In this document: positions 24,652-34,502 of the stretch, piece after piece
How the letters are laid out: every line of letters starts with the position of its first letter
How positions within the stretch are numbered: position 1 is the first letter of the stretch
Source of the DNA: Endomychus coccineus
Lineage: Eukaryota > Arthropoda > Insecta > Coleoptera > Endomychidae
Assembly: GCA_958510875.1 (NCBI GenBank)
Contig: OY294067.1
Coordinates: 251,425,736-251,489,735, forward strand
Direction of reading: 5' to 3'
Length of the DNA: 64,000 nt
Position numbers and translations under genes: made by a program
The notes under the pieces: generated by a model
What the model saw: only the letters and a program-made list of their open reading frames with translations
Databases searched by the model: none
Told to the model about the DNA's origin: nothing

Positions 24652-24839
24652 TCAATGAATAAAGTATATTGCTTGTGTATCTGATGCTTGCTCTGTTGAT
24701 ATCTTAGATAATTTGAAAATATTCATATCTCCCTCGAAGTTGTTACAACTACAATTACTTCTTGCTACCTCGGTTAATTTTTGTTGGGTATCTTGGATAT
24801 TTGAAAATAATGTCTTGGGACTAAGACAGGGAAGGATTT

Positions 24840-25060
24840 TCGTAGAACATCGTGTGAGCAAGCGACTAATTTTATTTAGTTCGTACTTCAGAAGGATATA
24901 GGTATCAAAATTCATCTCACCAGGTAAAGAGTTCCACAACTGCGCCGTTCGATATGAATATGAAGTCTGGTAGAAAGAAGTTCGGCGTTAGAAGAAGAGA
25001 GTAGCTTGAGCTCGTCTAGTCCTACTTGGAATAACATACGAGATTTCCGATGAGCACCGA
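24840..25060 (-). pseudogene. LINE RT C-terminal fragment
   Basis: On the minus strand RRTSFYQTSYSYRTAQLWNS continues LPGEMNFDTY and LLKYELNKI. This corresponds to the RTxxYxxSFxxRxxxLWNxLP signature at the C-terminal end of many non-LTR reverse transcriptases. One in-frame stop lies just upstream of it. No palm motifs are present nearby, so this is a 5'-truncated dead piece unrelated to the LOA/Jockey copies. Confidence 0.65.
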
Positions 25061-25396
25061 CCATGGAAATCCATGGGATAGATCGCTCACCTGTCTATAA
25101 CGTCCTAGGGAGGGGGGCAATGAACGCGTAAGTGTGACATCAGCAATCAGACAAATATCTCCTAAGTAGAATCTGAGAGCGGCAGTGTATGTTTGGGAGC
25201 TGAACTTCAAACAAGTGAACACAGATAGGAAGAACATGTGTGCTTTATAGATTATGAGTCGGTGATGGAAATGACTGAAGTTAATGTACATCTTCTCGGT
25301 TCTTTCTTTATTAAAACTAAAACTAATGCTATAGAATCGAACATTAACTTTGTCTATAATCAAAAAAACAAACTTTAAAACACTGGTTCATCCTTT

Positions 25397-25758
25397 GATG
25401 TCCATAGATATTATTCTTACGTTTTTAGAGCAAAACTCACTTAACTTCGCACTCCGTTTTAAACACAAGGCACTATCTCACCAACTAGAAAGGTTCAGCT
25501 TTTTCCGAAATCCTATTCTTATTTTCCATTAATCCAGTGGCTTCTGTGTTTTAGTATTGGTGCAGATGGAAGTCGTTGATGTCCATACATTTTTTTCTAA
25601 AGTTTTTAGAACAAAACTTACTGAACTTCGCACTCCTCTTTAAACATCAGGCGCTATCTCACCAACTCGAAAGATTCAGTTTTTCTTGAAATCATATTCT
25701 TGTTTTCCATTAATCCAGTGGCTTCTGTGTTTGAGTGTTGGTGTAGGTAAAATCCGTG
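25397..25758. repeat. 181-bp tandem duplication
   Basis: Two head-to-tail copies with a period of 181 bp (25397-25577 and 25578-25758), each starting GATGTCCATA and containing TTCCATTAATCCAGTGGCTT. The copies differ by scattered substitutions. No coding potential is shared between them. Confidence 0.8.
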
Positions 25759-27370
25759 TGTTTCATGCGAATATCTTCCTCCCGCTTTCACGATTCCAAA
25801 ATCCACAACTTACCATCCTGGATGTACCACCAGTAGCAGTAGTGTTTTGAAACATTCGAATTATTCTATTATGGCACTGTTGCACAAATTGTTAAACTTG
25901 TATGTCATAAACTCAGCACGGTTTTAGAAGCTGGTTATGTGTTTCGACAAACTTACAAACTTCAGTTTCTATCTAGGAGCCAATAATATTTTAATATACA
26001 TAATGATTATTTTTTTTCCTTCTATAAACAAATTAGGATGAATGACAAAGCAAAATCGAATCAAATTTCATTTTTATCTCTCATTTCTTTTCCTGAAATC
26101 ACATTTTGATTACACTTAGTCCTTAATGTCCTTTTCATTAAAGTGGATGCGTTTCATCATAAAATATTTGGAGTTGCAGCAGTTTTCGTTTAAAAACGAT
26201 GAAGCATCGCATGATAAAATTAAAGTAGCAGCTGCTGTAACATCAGAAAGACTTGAAAGATATCTGTTATATAAGAACATTATTAGGGCGGAAGTTTTAT
26301 TTCCATTGTTTGAAAAACTCTTTCCTAATTTGAAACGAATTCTAAAACAAGTTAAGATAATTAACTTTGGCGTCAATTAAATGCCTATACAAAATTATTT
26401 CAATTCAAAGTTTTAATTTCCGGAAGGGTCGCTGAGCTAGTGAGGCTAGATTCACTCATACATTGCTAATTCGACTGTCTTCTAAATTGAAAATCTGAAA
26501 CCGAGTTTTTATGAAAACTAATTAACGTCCCTCCCGAAGTAATACGGGTTTTACAAGATTAAGTGGCAAATGCTTTTCGATTTTATATTCATTTTTCTCG
26601 AAACGTCCTTTTATCAGAACGGAAATGAACGCCCTCAAAACACTCGAGGACATTCTTTTCGACTTCATACGATCAAACATTTCATTATTATAAGAATTGG
26701 AGTTGTTAAAAGATTTTCCGTTGACAATTGCCTCGTGTCAATTAACTAGAATGAATAAGGCCGTCTGAGCTCAGGATATTGGTTTCCACCTCTTAATAAA
26801 TTTGCTGATGGAATATTTAATTTTTAGCATTTTGACAGTATATATTTCGTCTTCCAACATCATTCTTTTATGGCTCCTACTTTTTGCCACTATTAGAAAT
26901 CATTCAGCCTTATAGCCTTTCTACAATGGTAAAGCAACTTGGTCCTGATGTGAAAGGTTTTGGTATCATTACAGCTCTTCATGACAGGTTATCAAACTTA
27001 TCTAGCATTATACGACATGAACTCACATGGATGCGGTTTCCCTAGAGAAGAGAACCACGTCCTACAGATGATTGTCTATACAGAACGAGGCAAAGACGAA
27101 TAAAGTGCAACTCATCGCCACTGCACAACATATGTTTTTGGGAACTAGAAACACTATGGAAACTACACTATTAGTGGTTGCCAATGTATAAACCTCTTTT
27201 GTCGACTAAGCAATGGATGGAGTATAGTTGTATGCGGGAGTCTGCTAACCAAATGCCAATTACCAATCACACAATACTATGTCGATATCCCAACAACGTT
27301 CTTTTCTAAACCATTATTTGAGTGTGTGTGCGTGTGAGAGTTTTAGCCACTAAAACCATCGCTTTCATTT
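25759..27370. other. no gene recognised; one unassigned open frame
   Basis: A plus-strand frame at 26126-26380 (84 codons, Lys/Leu-rich, ending ILKQVKIINFGVN) looks moderately protein-like, but its complement is also open and no family is recognised. The rest is AT-rich spacer. Confidence 0.3.
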
Positions 27371-27417
27371 GCTATAGTCTCATAACAACTGTTAACAAGT
27401 TGTTATGAGACTATAGC
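27371..27417. repeat. perfect 20-bp hairpin
   Basis: GCTATAGTCTCATAACAACT is followed after 7 bases by its exact reverse complement. It lies about 10 bp upstream of the PLE-B terminal repeat and may mark an insertion or snap-back junction. Confidence 0.8.
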
Positions 27418-27427
27418 AACATGCACT

Positions 27428-27750
27428 TGTATATTATAAGAATATTACTGAACAGTGGATTCTTGTTACAAAAAATTTATACTTTAACATTGACGATACA
27501 ATTTCGATTATTCGTGGTTCTGTTCGTTTCGACGGCGTGGGCTTTTTGATTGAAAATTCTGCGATATGGACGCTTGTGCTATAATTAGTTTTAATAAACC
27601 CTTTTTGACATAATAAGTCTTCTGATGATGGTCGTGAGACCGAAACGAACGTAAAGACGAAAATTTAAAACAGAGTGTTAATATGACCTATTTCCCGAGA
27701 ATTTTAATATATAATTCATACTGGGTCAAGAATCTTTATTATTATATCAA
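27428..27750 (+). mobile_element. PLE-B terminal repeat, upstream copy
   Basis: This matches 29390-29720 in the same orientation and 51500-51790 in the opposite one. Shared blocks include CTGTTCGTTTCG, the hammerhead region and the tail TACTGGGTCAAGAATC. With the downstream copy it brackets the coding remnant at 28776-29231, giving the order repeat, body, repeat that PLE terminal repeats often show. The 1-kb segment between this repeat and the coding remnant is not recognisably PLE. Confidence 0.75.
27617..27658 (+). ncRNA. type I hammerhead ribozyme motif (PLE-B)
   Basis: In order: stem I 5' strand GTCTT (27617-27621), core CTGATGA (27622-27628), an extra T, stem II GGTC-GTGA-GACC (27630-27641), core GAAA (27642-27645), minimal stem III CG-AA-CG (27646-27651), cleavage after TA (27652-27653) and stem I 3' strand AAGAC (27654-27658). 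All invariant core bases are present. It agrees with the minus-strand motif at 1660-1703 except in the stem III loop. Hammerheads in PLE terminal repeats are established; activity of this one is inferred. Confidence 0.8.
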
Positions 27751-28775
27751 TAATGGATAATTCACTGTGTAGGACATGTAGGTTGAGCACCTTCCTGGCC
27801 TTCATCACCATTGAAGGGCTTATATTGAGACGGCTGGATAACTAGAAACTCACCGGAGCAAGATCACCCTCCTGACTAGGGATGGGCAAAATTCTCAATG
27901 AATTGATTCAGTTGAATCCATTCGAATCGCAATGTGATAGTACGAATTGATTAATAGTTTCCTTTTCACCCATGCATCGAATTCAATCCGGTTAATAAAA
28001 AACGATTAAAAAAAACTTATTTGATCATAAACATAAGCAAGAATAGAAATAGAAGCGAAAGAGTTCATAACCTCATTATCATTATCATGCAATAGGCAAT
28101 TTATCAAAAACATTAATTACGAAGAAAGTACATGCCAAACCTTCTTATCTGACGATCCGAGGAAAATGAATTTTGATAATCTTTCGGCTGATAACCTACA
28201 ATCTATAAAAGATTTTGAAGTTTTATTATTCATGATAATGGTATGAATTTATAATGGAAGCAAAATGTTGCACAGCTATCGTTTATTAGAAGTCGGCATT
28301 AAAATTACACGATCGCTGTCAAATTAAATAATCGGAACCATTGAATCGATTCAACAAATAATATAAAAGATTTGAATCGATTAATTTTTTTCGATAGATC
28401 GACACATTTGAATCGGTTCAGCGTTAAATGTATTCAAAATCGCCCATTCCTCCTCCGAACCCAATCAAGATTCTTCTCATTCGCAGTCGTAATGTATGCA
28501 ATGGAAGAAGACATTCTGCATCTTATATTTCTGAGAACCATACAGGGTTTGTCATTTCATCATTGGTCTCAAGCGATGCTGGTAGCCACGTACGTATGTT
28601 TGGTTCCGAAACCATTTCTGTTGACTTCAAAGTATCCCAACGTGCACATTTCGGACAAAATAATTCAGAATTTTTCCAATTTATTTCTTATTGGAATAAT
28701 TATACAATTATAAAGTATGATATGAATGTTGCGCATGAACTTTCTAACTGTGTTGGTAAATAGTTTTTAAATCTA
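27751..28775. other. unassigned sequence between PLE-B repeats
   Basis: Two overlapping plus-strand open frames at 28372-28763 show no PLE motif and no recognisable family. This could be unrelated DNA inserted in the element or host DNA between two solo repeats. Confidence 0.35.
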
Positions 28776-29231
28776 AAATCTTTAATACCTAAAGATAAAC
28801 AAACCCACACAGTATATACATTAAATTGTTTAGATTGCGATGGGACTTATACAGGAATCTCTAAGCAATATTTACAAAAATAAAGTCATGAGTATAGTAC
28901 TAGAAACGAAAACTTAGATTTCACCAACCTTGCTAACATTATTTTGAAACCCATCATCAACTCAAAAATGTTAATATTTCAACTAAATAAACCAATTGTT
29001 ATAAAAAAATCTATTGTAGAGATGATTCATATAAAACGTGACTTCGAGTCTGTAAATCATAGAACAGACGTTCAATCATTAAGTCAGATTTATACTAATT
29101 TGATTAATTTAAACTTAGACTTCGAGTTCGTAAATCATAGAACAGACGTTCAATCATTAAGTCAGATTTATACTAATTTGATTAATTTAAACCTTTGCAA
29201 ATTCCTATACATGCGTCTTTATAATGTTTAG
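28776..29231 (+). pseudogene. PLE-B GIY-YIG endonuclease remnant with in-frame duplication
   Basis: The frame reads THTVYTLNCLDCDGTYTGIS, with GIY-like VYT, a Cx2C pair and YTG standing for YIG, then a stop, then HEYSTRNENLDF and a C-terminal tail. A 78-bp stretch (29041-29118) is tandemly repeated at 29119-29196, adding exactly 26 residues without changing the frame. Loss of the YIG glycine context and the stop make it non-functional. Reverse-transcriptase motifs are not found upstream. Confidence 0.7.
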
Positions 29232-29720
29232 AATATATTTTAGGTAGAATGTTGAAATAACAATTTTTCTAATAAGGTCTGGCCACCTTTTCCTATTACC
29301 TCATAAATCTTCCACATCTGGTTCGAAAGTGGATACAAGCCTTATATTTCGGTTTCAGTCTTACTCAAAAAGTACTTGTGATAACTTCGAATATTAGAAG
29401 TAGATTGCTATGCTGTGACTTCTTGATACATATACTTAAAACATTAATGTATTACAATTTCGATTACTCGTGTTCCTGTTCGTTTCGGCGACGTGGGCAT
29501 TTTTAATTGAAATTAGTGCTATAAGGACGCTTTGTGCCTGATAGAAGTAGTTTTAAGAAATCCCGTTTCCGACATTGGTACGTATTCTGATGATGGTCGT
29601 GAGATCGAAACGTGCCAAAGTAATAAGTAAATGTGTTAGTGTGACCTATTTCTCGAGAATTTATATATAATTCATACCTGGGTCAAGAATCATTATTAAT
29701 AATTCAACAATTTGACTCGA
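29205..29720 (+). mobile_element. PLE-B 3' region and terminal repeat, downstream copy
   Basis: From the end of the coding remnant through the tail TACCTGGGTCAAGAATC this matches the reverse complement of 51500-52055 along its length. The hammerhead position (29587-29610) keeps CTGATGA, a stem II with one wobble pair (GGTC/GATC) and GAAA. The segment that should form stem III, the cleavage site and stem I is replaced by unrelated bases, so this copy is predicted inactive. Confidence 0.75.
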
Positions 29721-30230
29721 AAGGGTCGTAACCACTGGTTAGTTCGAAATGTTGAACGTTAAATCAACCGATAAAATTTATTTAAATATCTTGTAGATCA
29801 CTCATGGTGGATATATTGGCACGCTTTTGATTCCAAACAAATGTAAATATATGTTTCAGTTGCAAAAACATAGAGTTGTAAGCTTTCTCATAGAGAACAT
29901 CAGCCGGAGACATAATTCCTTTTAAAGCGATATAATATCAAAATATAATATCCACTCTAGATTTCATGTCTAAAAGTGGTATACAGTAAGCAAATAAGTC
30001 AAGAAATAAGTTATTTAGGTTTTTCCTGCATTTTAAAGTATATTGGAGTATGTTCACTTCTTGAATAATGTATGATGACCTCCCTCAAAAATATGTCTGT
30101 CATCTTGGATGAATTAAAATCCGAGTTCAACAGTTTTCATCCGTTTCTCCCGGAAAATGTTTTCAATCGTCAAAAAACGCGGCTCTTCCTATAGATAGCA
30201 AACTGATAAACTTTTACCTTTTCATATATA
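29721..30230. other. no feature seen
   Basis: AT-rich spacer between two PLE loci. Confidence 0.4.
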
Positions 30231-30361
30231 GTACAGTCATTTTATGGATTGGTCGTACTTTTTTTCTGACTTTAGGTTTGAAAATACAGAAAATAGGAAA
30301 TTTTCCGTAGATTACGAAAAAAATAGTGGCTGAAAACCTCCAATGAAGGAAAATGTCTTAA

Positions 30362-30363
<2 letters not shown>

Positions 30364-30407
<44 letters not shown>
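30364..30407. repeat. (AT)n microsatellite in PLE-D terminal repeat
   Basis: An uninterrupted TA tract at the same relative position as those at 31537-31602 and 33201-33250 in the other copies of this terminal repeat. Confidence 0.9.
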
Positions 30408-30410
<3 letters not shown>

Positions 30411-30750
30411 ATGTTTTCTTGGTATATTGGTTCGTATATATACTGATAATGAAATAAAAATTCTGTTTTGACGTTTCGACAATGTTTATTGCCTTTATCA
30501 AAATTGTTAATTGAATTAGTGTTTCCATGTAATTTAGAAAAGAATAGATGATTTCGATTAATGAAATGCGTCTGCAGCCGACTTGTGTTTTAAGATCCAA
30601 TTAAAACTGCAGAAAACATTGGATCGGTTGTGTGTGAAAGATATACTATCGTGTATGTAACTTAAGAGATATAGAATTAAATTTTCTGAATTATGAAGAT
30701 AACTTAGATAATTTAACATAGGATTATAAAGATGAATAAACGTAAAAGAT

Positions 30751-30827
30751 TGAACCATAGGCGGGATTCGAACCCACATTTCTGGATTTCTAGTCCAGGG
30801 TGTTTACCAATTACACCACTTCGGTCC
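30751..30827 (-). tRNA. tRNA-like cassette, anticodon AGA (Ser-type), minus copy
   Basis: On the minus strand: acceptor start GGACC (pairing with GGTTC at the far end, one wobble), D arm GGTG/CACC with a TAATTGGTAAA loop, anticodon arm CTGGA-CTAGAAA-TCCAG and T arm GTGGG-TTCGAAT-CCCGC. The anticodon loop gives AGA, and the anticodon arm resembles tRNA-Ser(AGA). The long variable arm of eukaryotic tRNA-Ser is absent (about 4 nt instead), and the acceptor base is irregular near its inner end. It is more likely a tRNA-derived promoter/SINE-like module than a working tRNA gene. Confidence 0.6.
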
Positions 30828-31316
30828 TATTAGATTTTTATATTTTTGTAAATATAAACCTCTGAAAGGATAGTAGATCATTGATGAACACAATGCGATT
30901 CGAATCCCGCCTATGGTTCAATCTTTTACGTTTATTCAACTTTATAATCCTATGTTAAATTATCTAAGTTATCTTCATAATTCAGAAAATTTAATTCTAT
31001 ATCTCTTAAGTTACATACACGACAGTGGCCAATTAGGCAAAGAAACTTTAAACTTGTTTATAATTAACCAGAACAATTCTCAGTCAGTTCTATTGAAATA
31101 TATAAGAACCAGGATGCTGTCATTTGAATAAGAACTGTCAAGTAACTGCCAACCATAGCAGTACTAACCTACAATCCTTACTTCAAAAAACGACTGAACT
31201 TTAGATGAATGTGCGTGAATAGTTGATCTATGGTAGGGCATCGAATCGCATTGTGTTCATCAATGATCTACTATCCTTTCAGAGGTTTATATTTACAAAA
31301 ATATAAAAATCTAATA

Positions 31317-31392
31317 GGACCGAATTGGTGTAATTGGTAAACACCCTGGACTAGAAATCCAGAAATGTGGGTTCGAATCCCGCCTATGGTTC
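31317..31392 (+). tRNA. tRNA-like cassette, anticodon AGA (Ser-type), plus copy
   Basis: Differs from the minus copy at 30751-30827 by one base in the linker before the D arm (GAATTGG instead of GAAGTGG). D, anticodon and T arms are intact, and the TTCGAATCC box and GGTGTAATTGG box would suit RNA polymerase III internal promoters. The same ~78 bp precede and ~145 bp follow it in both orientations, so the cassette is one part of a larger repeated block. Confidence 0.6.
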
Positions 31393-31536
31393 AATCTTTT
31401 ACGTTTATTCATCTTTATAATCCTATGTTAAATTATCTAAGTTATCTTCATAATTCATTCAGAAAATTTAATTCTATATCTCTTAAGTTACATACACGAT
31501 AGTGGCCAATTAGGCAAAGAAACTTTAAACTTGTTT

Positions 31537-31556
31537 ATATATATATATATATAATA

Positions 31557-31602
<46 letters not shown>
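31537..31602. repeat. (AT)n microsatellite
   Basis: TA-rich tract with two interruptions, separating the plus T block from the inner minus terminal repeat. Confidence 0.9.
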
Positions 31603-31603
<1 letters not shown>

Positions 31604-31880
31604 TTTTGTTGATATTCTTGAACCATTTGTAATATTTGCATGTTTTCTTGGTATATTGGTTCGTATATATACTGATAATGAAAAAAAAATTCTGTTTTGA
31701 CGTTTCGACAATGTTTATTGCCTTTATCAAAATTGTTAATTGAATTAGTGTTTCCATGTAATTTAGAAAAGAATAGATGATTTCGATTAATGAAATGCGT
31801 CTGCAGCCGACTTGTGTTTTAAGATCCAATTAAAACTGCAGAAAACATTGGATCGGTTGTGTGTGAAAGAGTAATGTATG
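31603..31880 (-). mobile_element. PLE-D terminal repeat with hammerhead-like relic, inner copy
   Basis: Matches 30411-30640 and the reverse complement of 32967-33200. It contains the same hammerhead-like string as the other copies (see 33106-33137). Confidence 0.7.
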
Positions 31881-32150
31881 GCTAACTACAATTTGAAATA
31901 GATTGAATTTGATTAAATACAAGACATTCCAATATTGTACAATTATAAATATCTATGAATTATTGTATGAATTAGTTATTCTATGATAAGCATTTCAGAT
32001 CTATCATAACTATTCAAGTTTAAGATAATTCTATGGAATTTAACCTCAAAATTGTTACTCTATAGTGTCATAGTTAAATAATACTTCATCTTTTTTAGGT
32101 TGAATTTTAAATAGACAATGGAAAGTGGCACTTCAAATTAATAAAATTTG

Positions 32151-32435
32151 TTAAGTTTGAATTATATTATTGTACAGTTTCGAAAGATTGGAATCTATTT
32201 TGTCATTTACACAATTGTTCTTTTTAATTTGAATAGATTCTAATATCAAACGTTTGTTGTCGTTTGTTTCAATATTTAAAATTTTTGTATTGTTGTAGTC
32301 GAAAGTATGGTTAGTGTCTTTCACATGTTTATTGAGGGCAGTTGATGCATTTTTGGTATATTTGTGGCCATTTAATCTTTTTTCGAGGTTTATTCCATCC
32401 CTTGCGAAGATTGCGAAAAGGTATATATTGGCCAA
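32151..32435 (-). pseudogene. PLE-D GIY-YIG fragment, left palindrome arm
   Basis: The minus frame reads LEKRLNGHKYTKNASTALNK, HVKDTNHTFDY and LILESIQIKKN, the C-terminal half of a PLE GIY-YIG domain (normally YIGQTxRxLxxRLxxH). The YIG motif itself falls in the unpaired centre and is not encoded on this side. It is the mirror image of 32447-32684 with only a few differences. Confidence 0.7.
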
Positions 32436-32684
32436 TCTTCACAATACCTCGAAAAAAGATTAAATGGCCACAAATATACCAAAAATTCATCAACTGCGCT
32501 CAATAAACATGTGAAAGACACTAACCATACTTTCGACTACAACAATACAAAAATTTTAAATATTGAAACAAACGACAACAAACGTTTGATATTAGAATGT
32601 ATTCAAATTAAAAAGAACAATTGTGTAAATGACAAAATAGATTCCAATCTTTCGAAGCTGTACAATAATCTAATTCAAACTTAA
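32415..32684 (+). pseudogene. PLE-D GIY-YIG fragment, right palindrome arm
   Basis: The frame from 32415 gives EKVYIGQSSQYLEKRLNGH, with YIGQ and the Rx2H block of the GIY-YIG nuclease. It continues HVKDTNHTFDY and an LECIQIKKN helix to a stop at 32682-32684. The GIY half and the entire reverse transcriptase are absent because the palindrome centre cuts the protein. The short intact end frame is followed by the 3' UTR and terminal repeat, the normal order for a PLE. Confidence 0.8.
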
Positions 32685-33105
32685 CAAAATTTTATTAATT
32701 TGAAGTGCCACTTTCCATTGTCTATTTAAAATTCAACCTAAAAAAGATGAAGTATCATTTAACTATGACACTATAGAGTAACAATTTTGAGGTTAAATTC
32801 CATAGAATTATCTTAAACTTGAATAGTTATGATAGATCTGAAATGCTTATCATAGAATAACTAATTCATACAATAATTCATAGATATTTATAATTGTACA
32901 ATATTGGAATGTCTTGTATTTAATCAAATTCAATCTATTTCAAATTGTAGTTAGCCATACATTACTCTTTCACACACAACCGATCCAATGTTTTCTGCAG
33001 TTTTAATTGGATCTTAAAACACAAGTCGGCTGCAGACGCATTTCATTAATCGAAATCATCTATTCTTTTCTAAATTACATGGAAACACTAATTCAATTAA
33101 CAATT

Positions 33106-33137
33106 TTGATAAAGGCAATAAACATTGTCGAAACGTC
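33106..33137 (+). ncRNA. hammerhead-like relic in PLE-D terminal repeat
   Basis: TTGATAA stands where CTGATGA is expected. It is followed by a good stem II (GGCAAT-AAAC-ATTGTC, six pairs with one G-U), then GAAA and CGTC. Core positions C3 and G8 are substituted, so cleavage is not expected. The same string occurs in the two minus-strand copies of the terminal repeat, so the changes predate the duplications. Confidence 0.45.
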
Positions 33138-33196
33138 AAAACAGAATTTTTATTTCATTATCAGTATATATACGAACCAATATACCAAGAAAACAT

Positions 33197-33200
<4 letters not shown>

Positions 33201-33249
<49 letters not shown>

Positions 33250-33250
33250 T
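33201..33250. repeat. (AT)n microsatellite
   Basis: TA dinucleotide tract within the right terminal repeat of PLE-D. Confidence 0.9.
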
Positions 33251-33395
33251 AAATTAAGACATTTTCCTTCATTGGAGGTTTTCAGCCACTATTTTTTTCG
33301 TAATCTACGGAAAATTTCCTGTTTTTCTGTATTTTCAAACCTAAAGTCGGAAAAAAAAGTACCGAATCTCAAAAAAATCCATAAAACGACTGTAC

Positions 33396-34502
33396 TAATA
33401 TGCATTCTTTTCATTACAGAAAATTCTTGTATCTCTCAATAATATTGAATTTCATATTCATATTTTAAACAATCGAAACGATTAAGCCATCAATATTTTG
33501 TGTAAATGTTAATCTTGTAATTAGATAAATAATGGTAATGTTGGTAAATCATTAATACCATGAATTTATTTCTATAGAAGGACATATTCACAACCGAAAT
33601 ATACCATAATAACTCGGCAATATTAAATTCCACTTTTTGAAGTGAACTTGGAACGACCATTCATATAACAACCAACCCGATGATGAATATAATGCACTTT
33701 GATGGACTTATTTTTGTACGTACCTGCAGTATTATTCATATCAAATTGCATCATAGAATAACTGAACTCGTATGAAAGCGGATTAGGTCCGAATGGCATA
33801 GAATTATTAGACTATTTAAAATATATCAGGAAACGTGCGTATTACTTCGGATTGTGCACTTAATTGCACAATTCAGCTTCAGACATTAATCGTATTACCC
33901 TCTGCTTGATAATAGCCACTATATCTGCTATAATGGAGTAGCGCCTATGTATTAGCAGATGCAACTGCAATTCAATCATCTACATTTTCAGATACAATTA
34001 GTTTTGTACAAAATGAAAGCGATATGCTAGAGGAACTTCACTAACTTACTCGGAACAATCCACCAAAATCTTACCATCAATATATTTCAGAGCCGAGGAA
34101 TCTTGTCAGAACTCAACCGTGTACGCTTTATTCGTAGTTAAACATATCTATGAACAAATCTTAAGTTCGACAATTGCTTTTGGTATGTTATACCTATAGT
34201 TGGATGGCTCTTCCCACTTTTGTTCACATCCTTTCAAGATTAGAGTTCGTAATTTTTCTCCATATTGGAATATATTCATTCAATATCCTTTCAGATTTCA
34301 GCAAGGAAAGTTATTGTTCGAGATTTATTTATGGTTTCTTTGTCATATTTGCATAGAAGCGTTGTGAAAACTTGATTATATGAGAAATAAAAGGTTATCA
34401 TCCAATCGAGAGGGGAAATATTATGTACATTCAATTTTAAATATACAAACCATAAAGACTAGAGAGACAGGAGAGCAAACTCCGTTGGTGGGGATTCACA
34501 TA
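33396..34502. other. no feature seen
   Basis: AT-rich sequence without supported features. Confidence 0.4.

Larger units (their letters stand above)
30231..33395. mobile_element. 3.2-kb palindromic PLE-D complex
   Basis: Order of parts: terminal repeat minus (30231-30640), tRNA-bearing T block minus (30645-30901), partial T block plus (about 30895-31055), unique DNA (31056-31237), T block plus (31238-31536), (AT)n, terminal repeat minus (31603-31880), 3' UTR and GIY-YIG minus (31881-32435), GIY-YIG and 3' UTR plus (32415-32966), terminal repeat plus (32967-33395). The inner palindrome (about 31640-32388 against 32447-33200) has a 58-bp spacer and only a few mismatches. The outer arms also match each other. 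The near-identity of the arms implies recent formation. Confidence 0.8.

Noticed and set aside
24652..24839. C-terminal extension of the LINE fragment frame
   Set aside because: The frame is open but has no family similarity after LLKYELNKI, so only the upstream part is annotated.
30358..30600. Repeated small ORF starting MDLKTQVGC, seen in three copies
   Set aside because: It is the translation of the PLE-D terminal repeat and (AT)n tract; conservation reflects DNA copying, not selection on protein.
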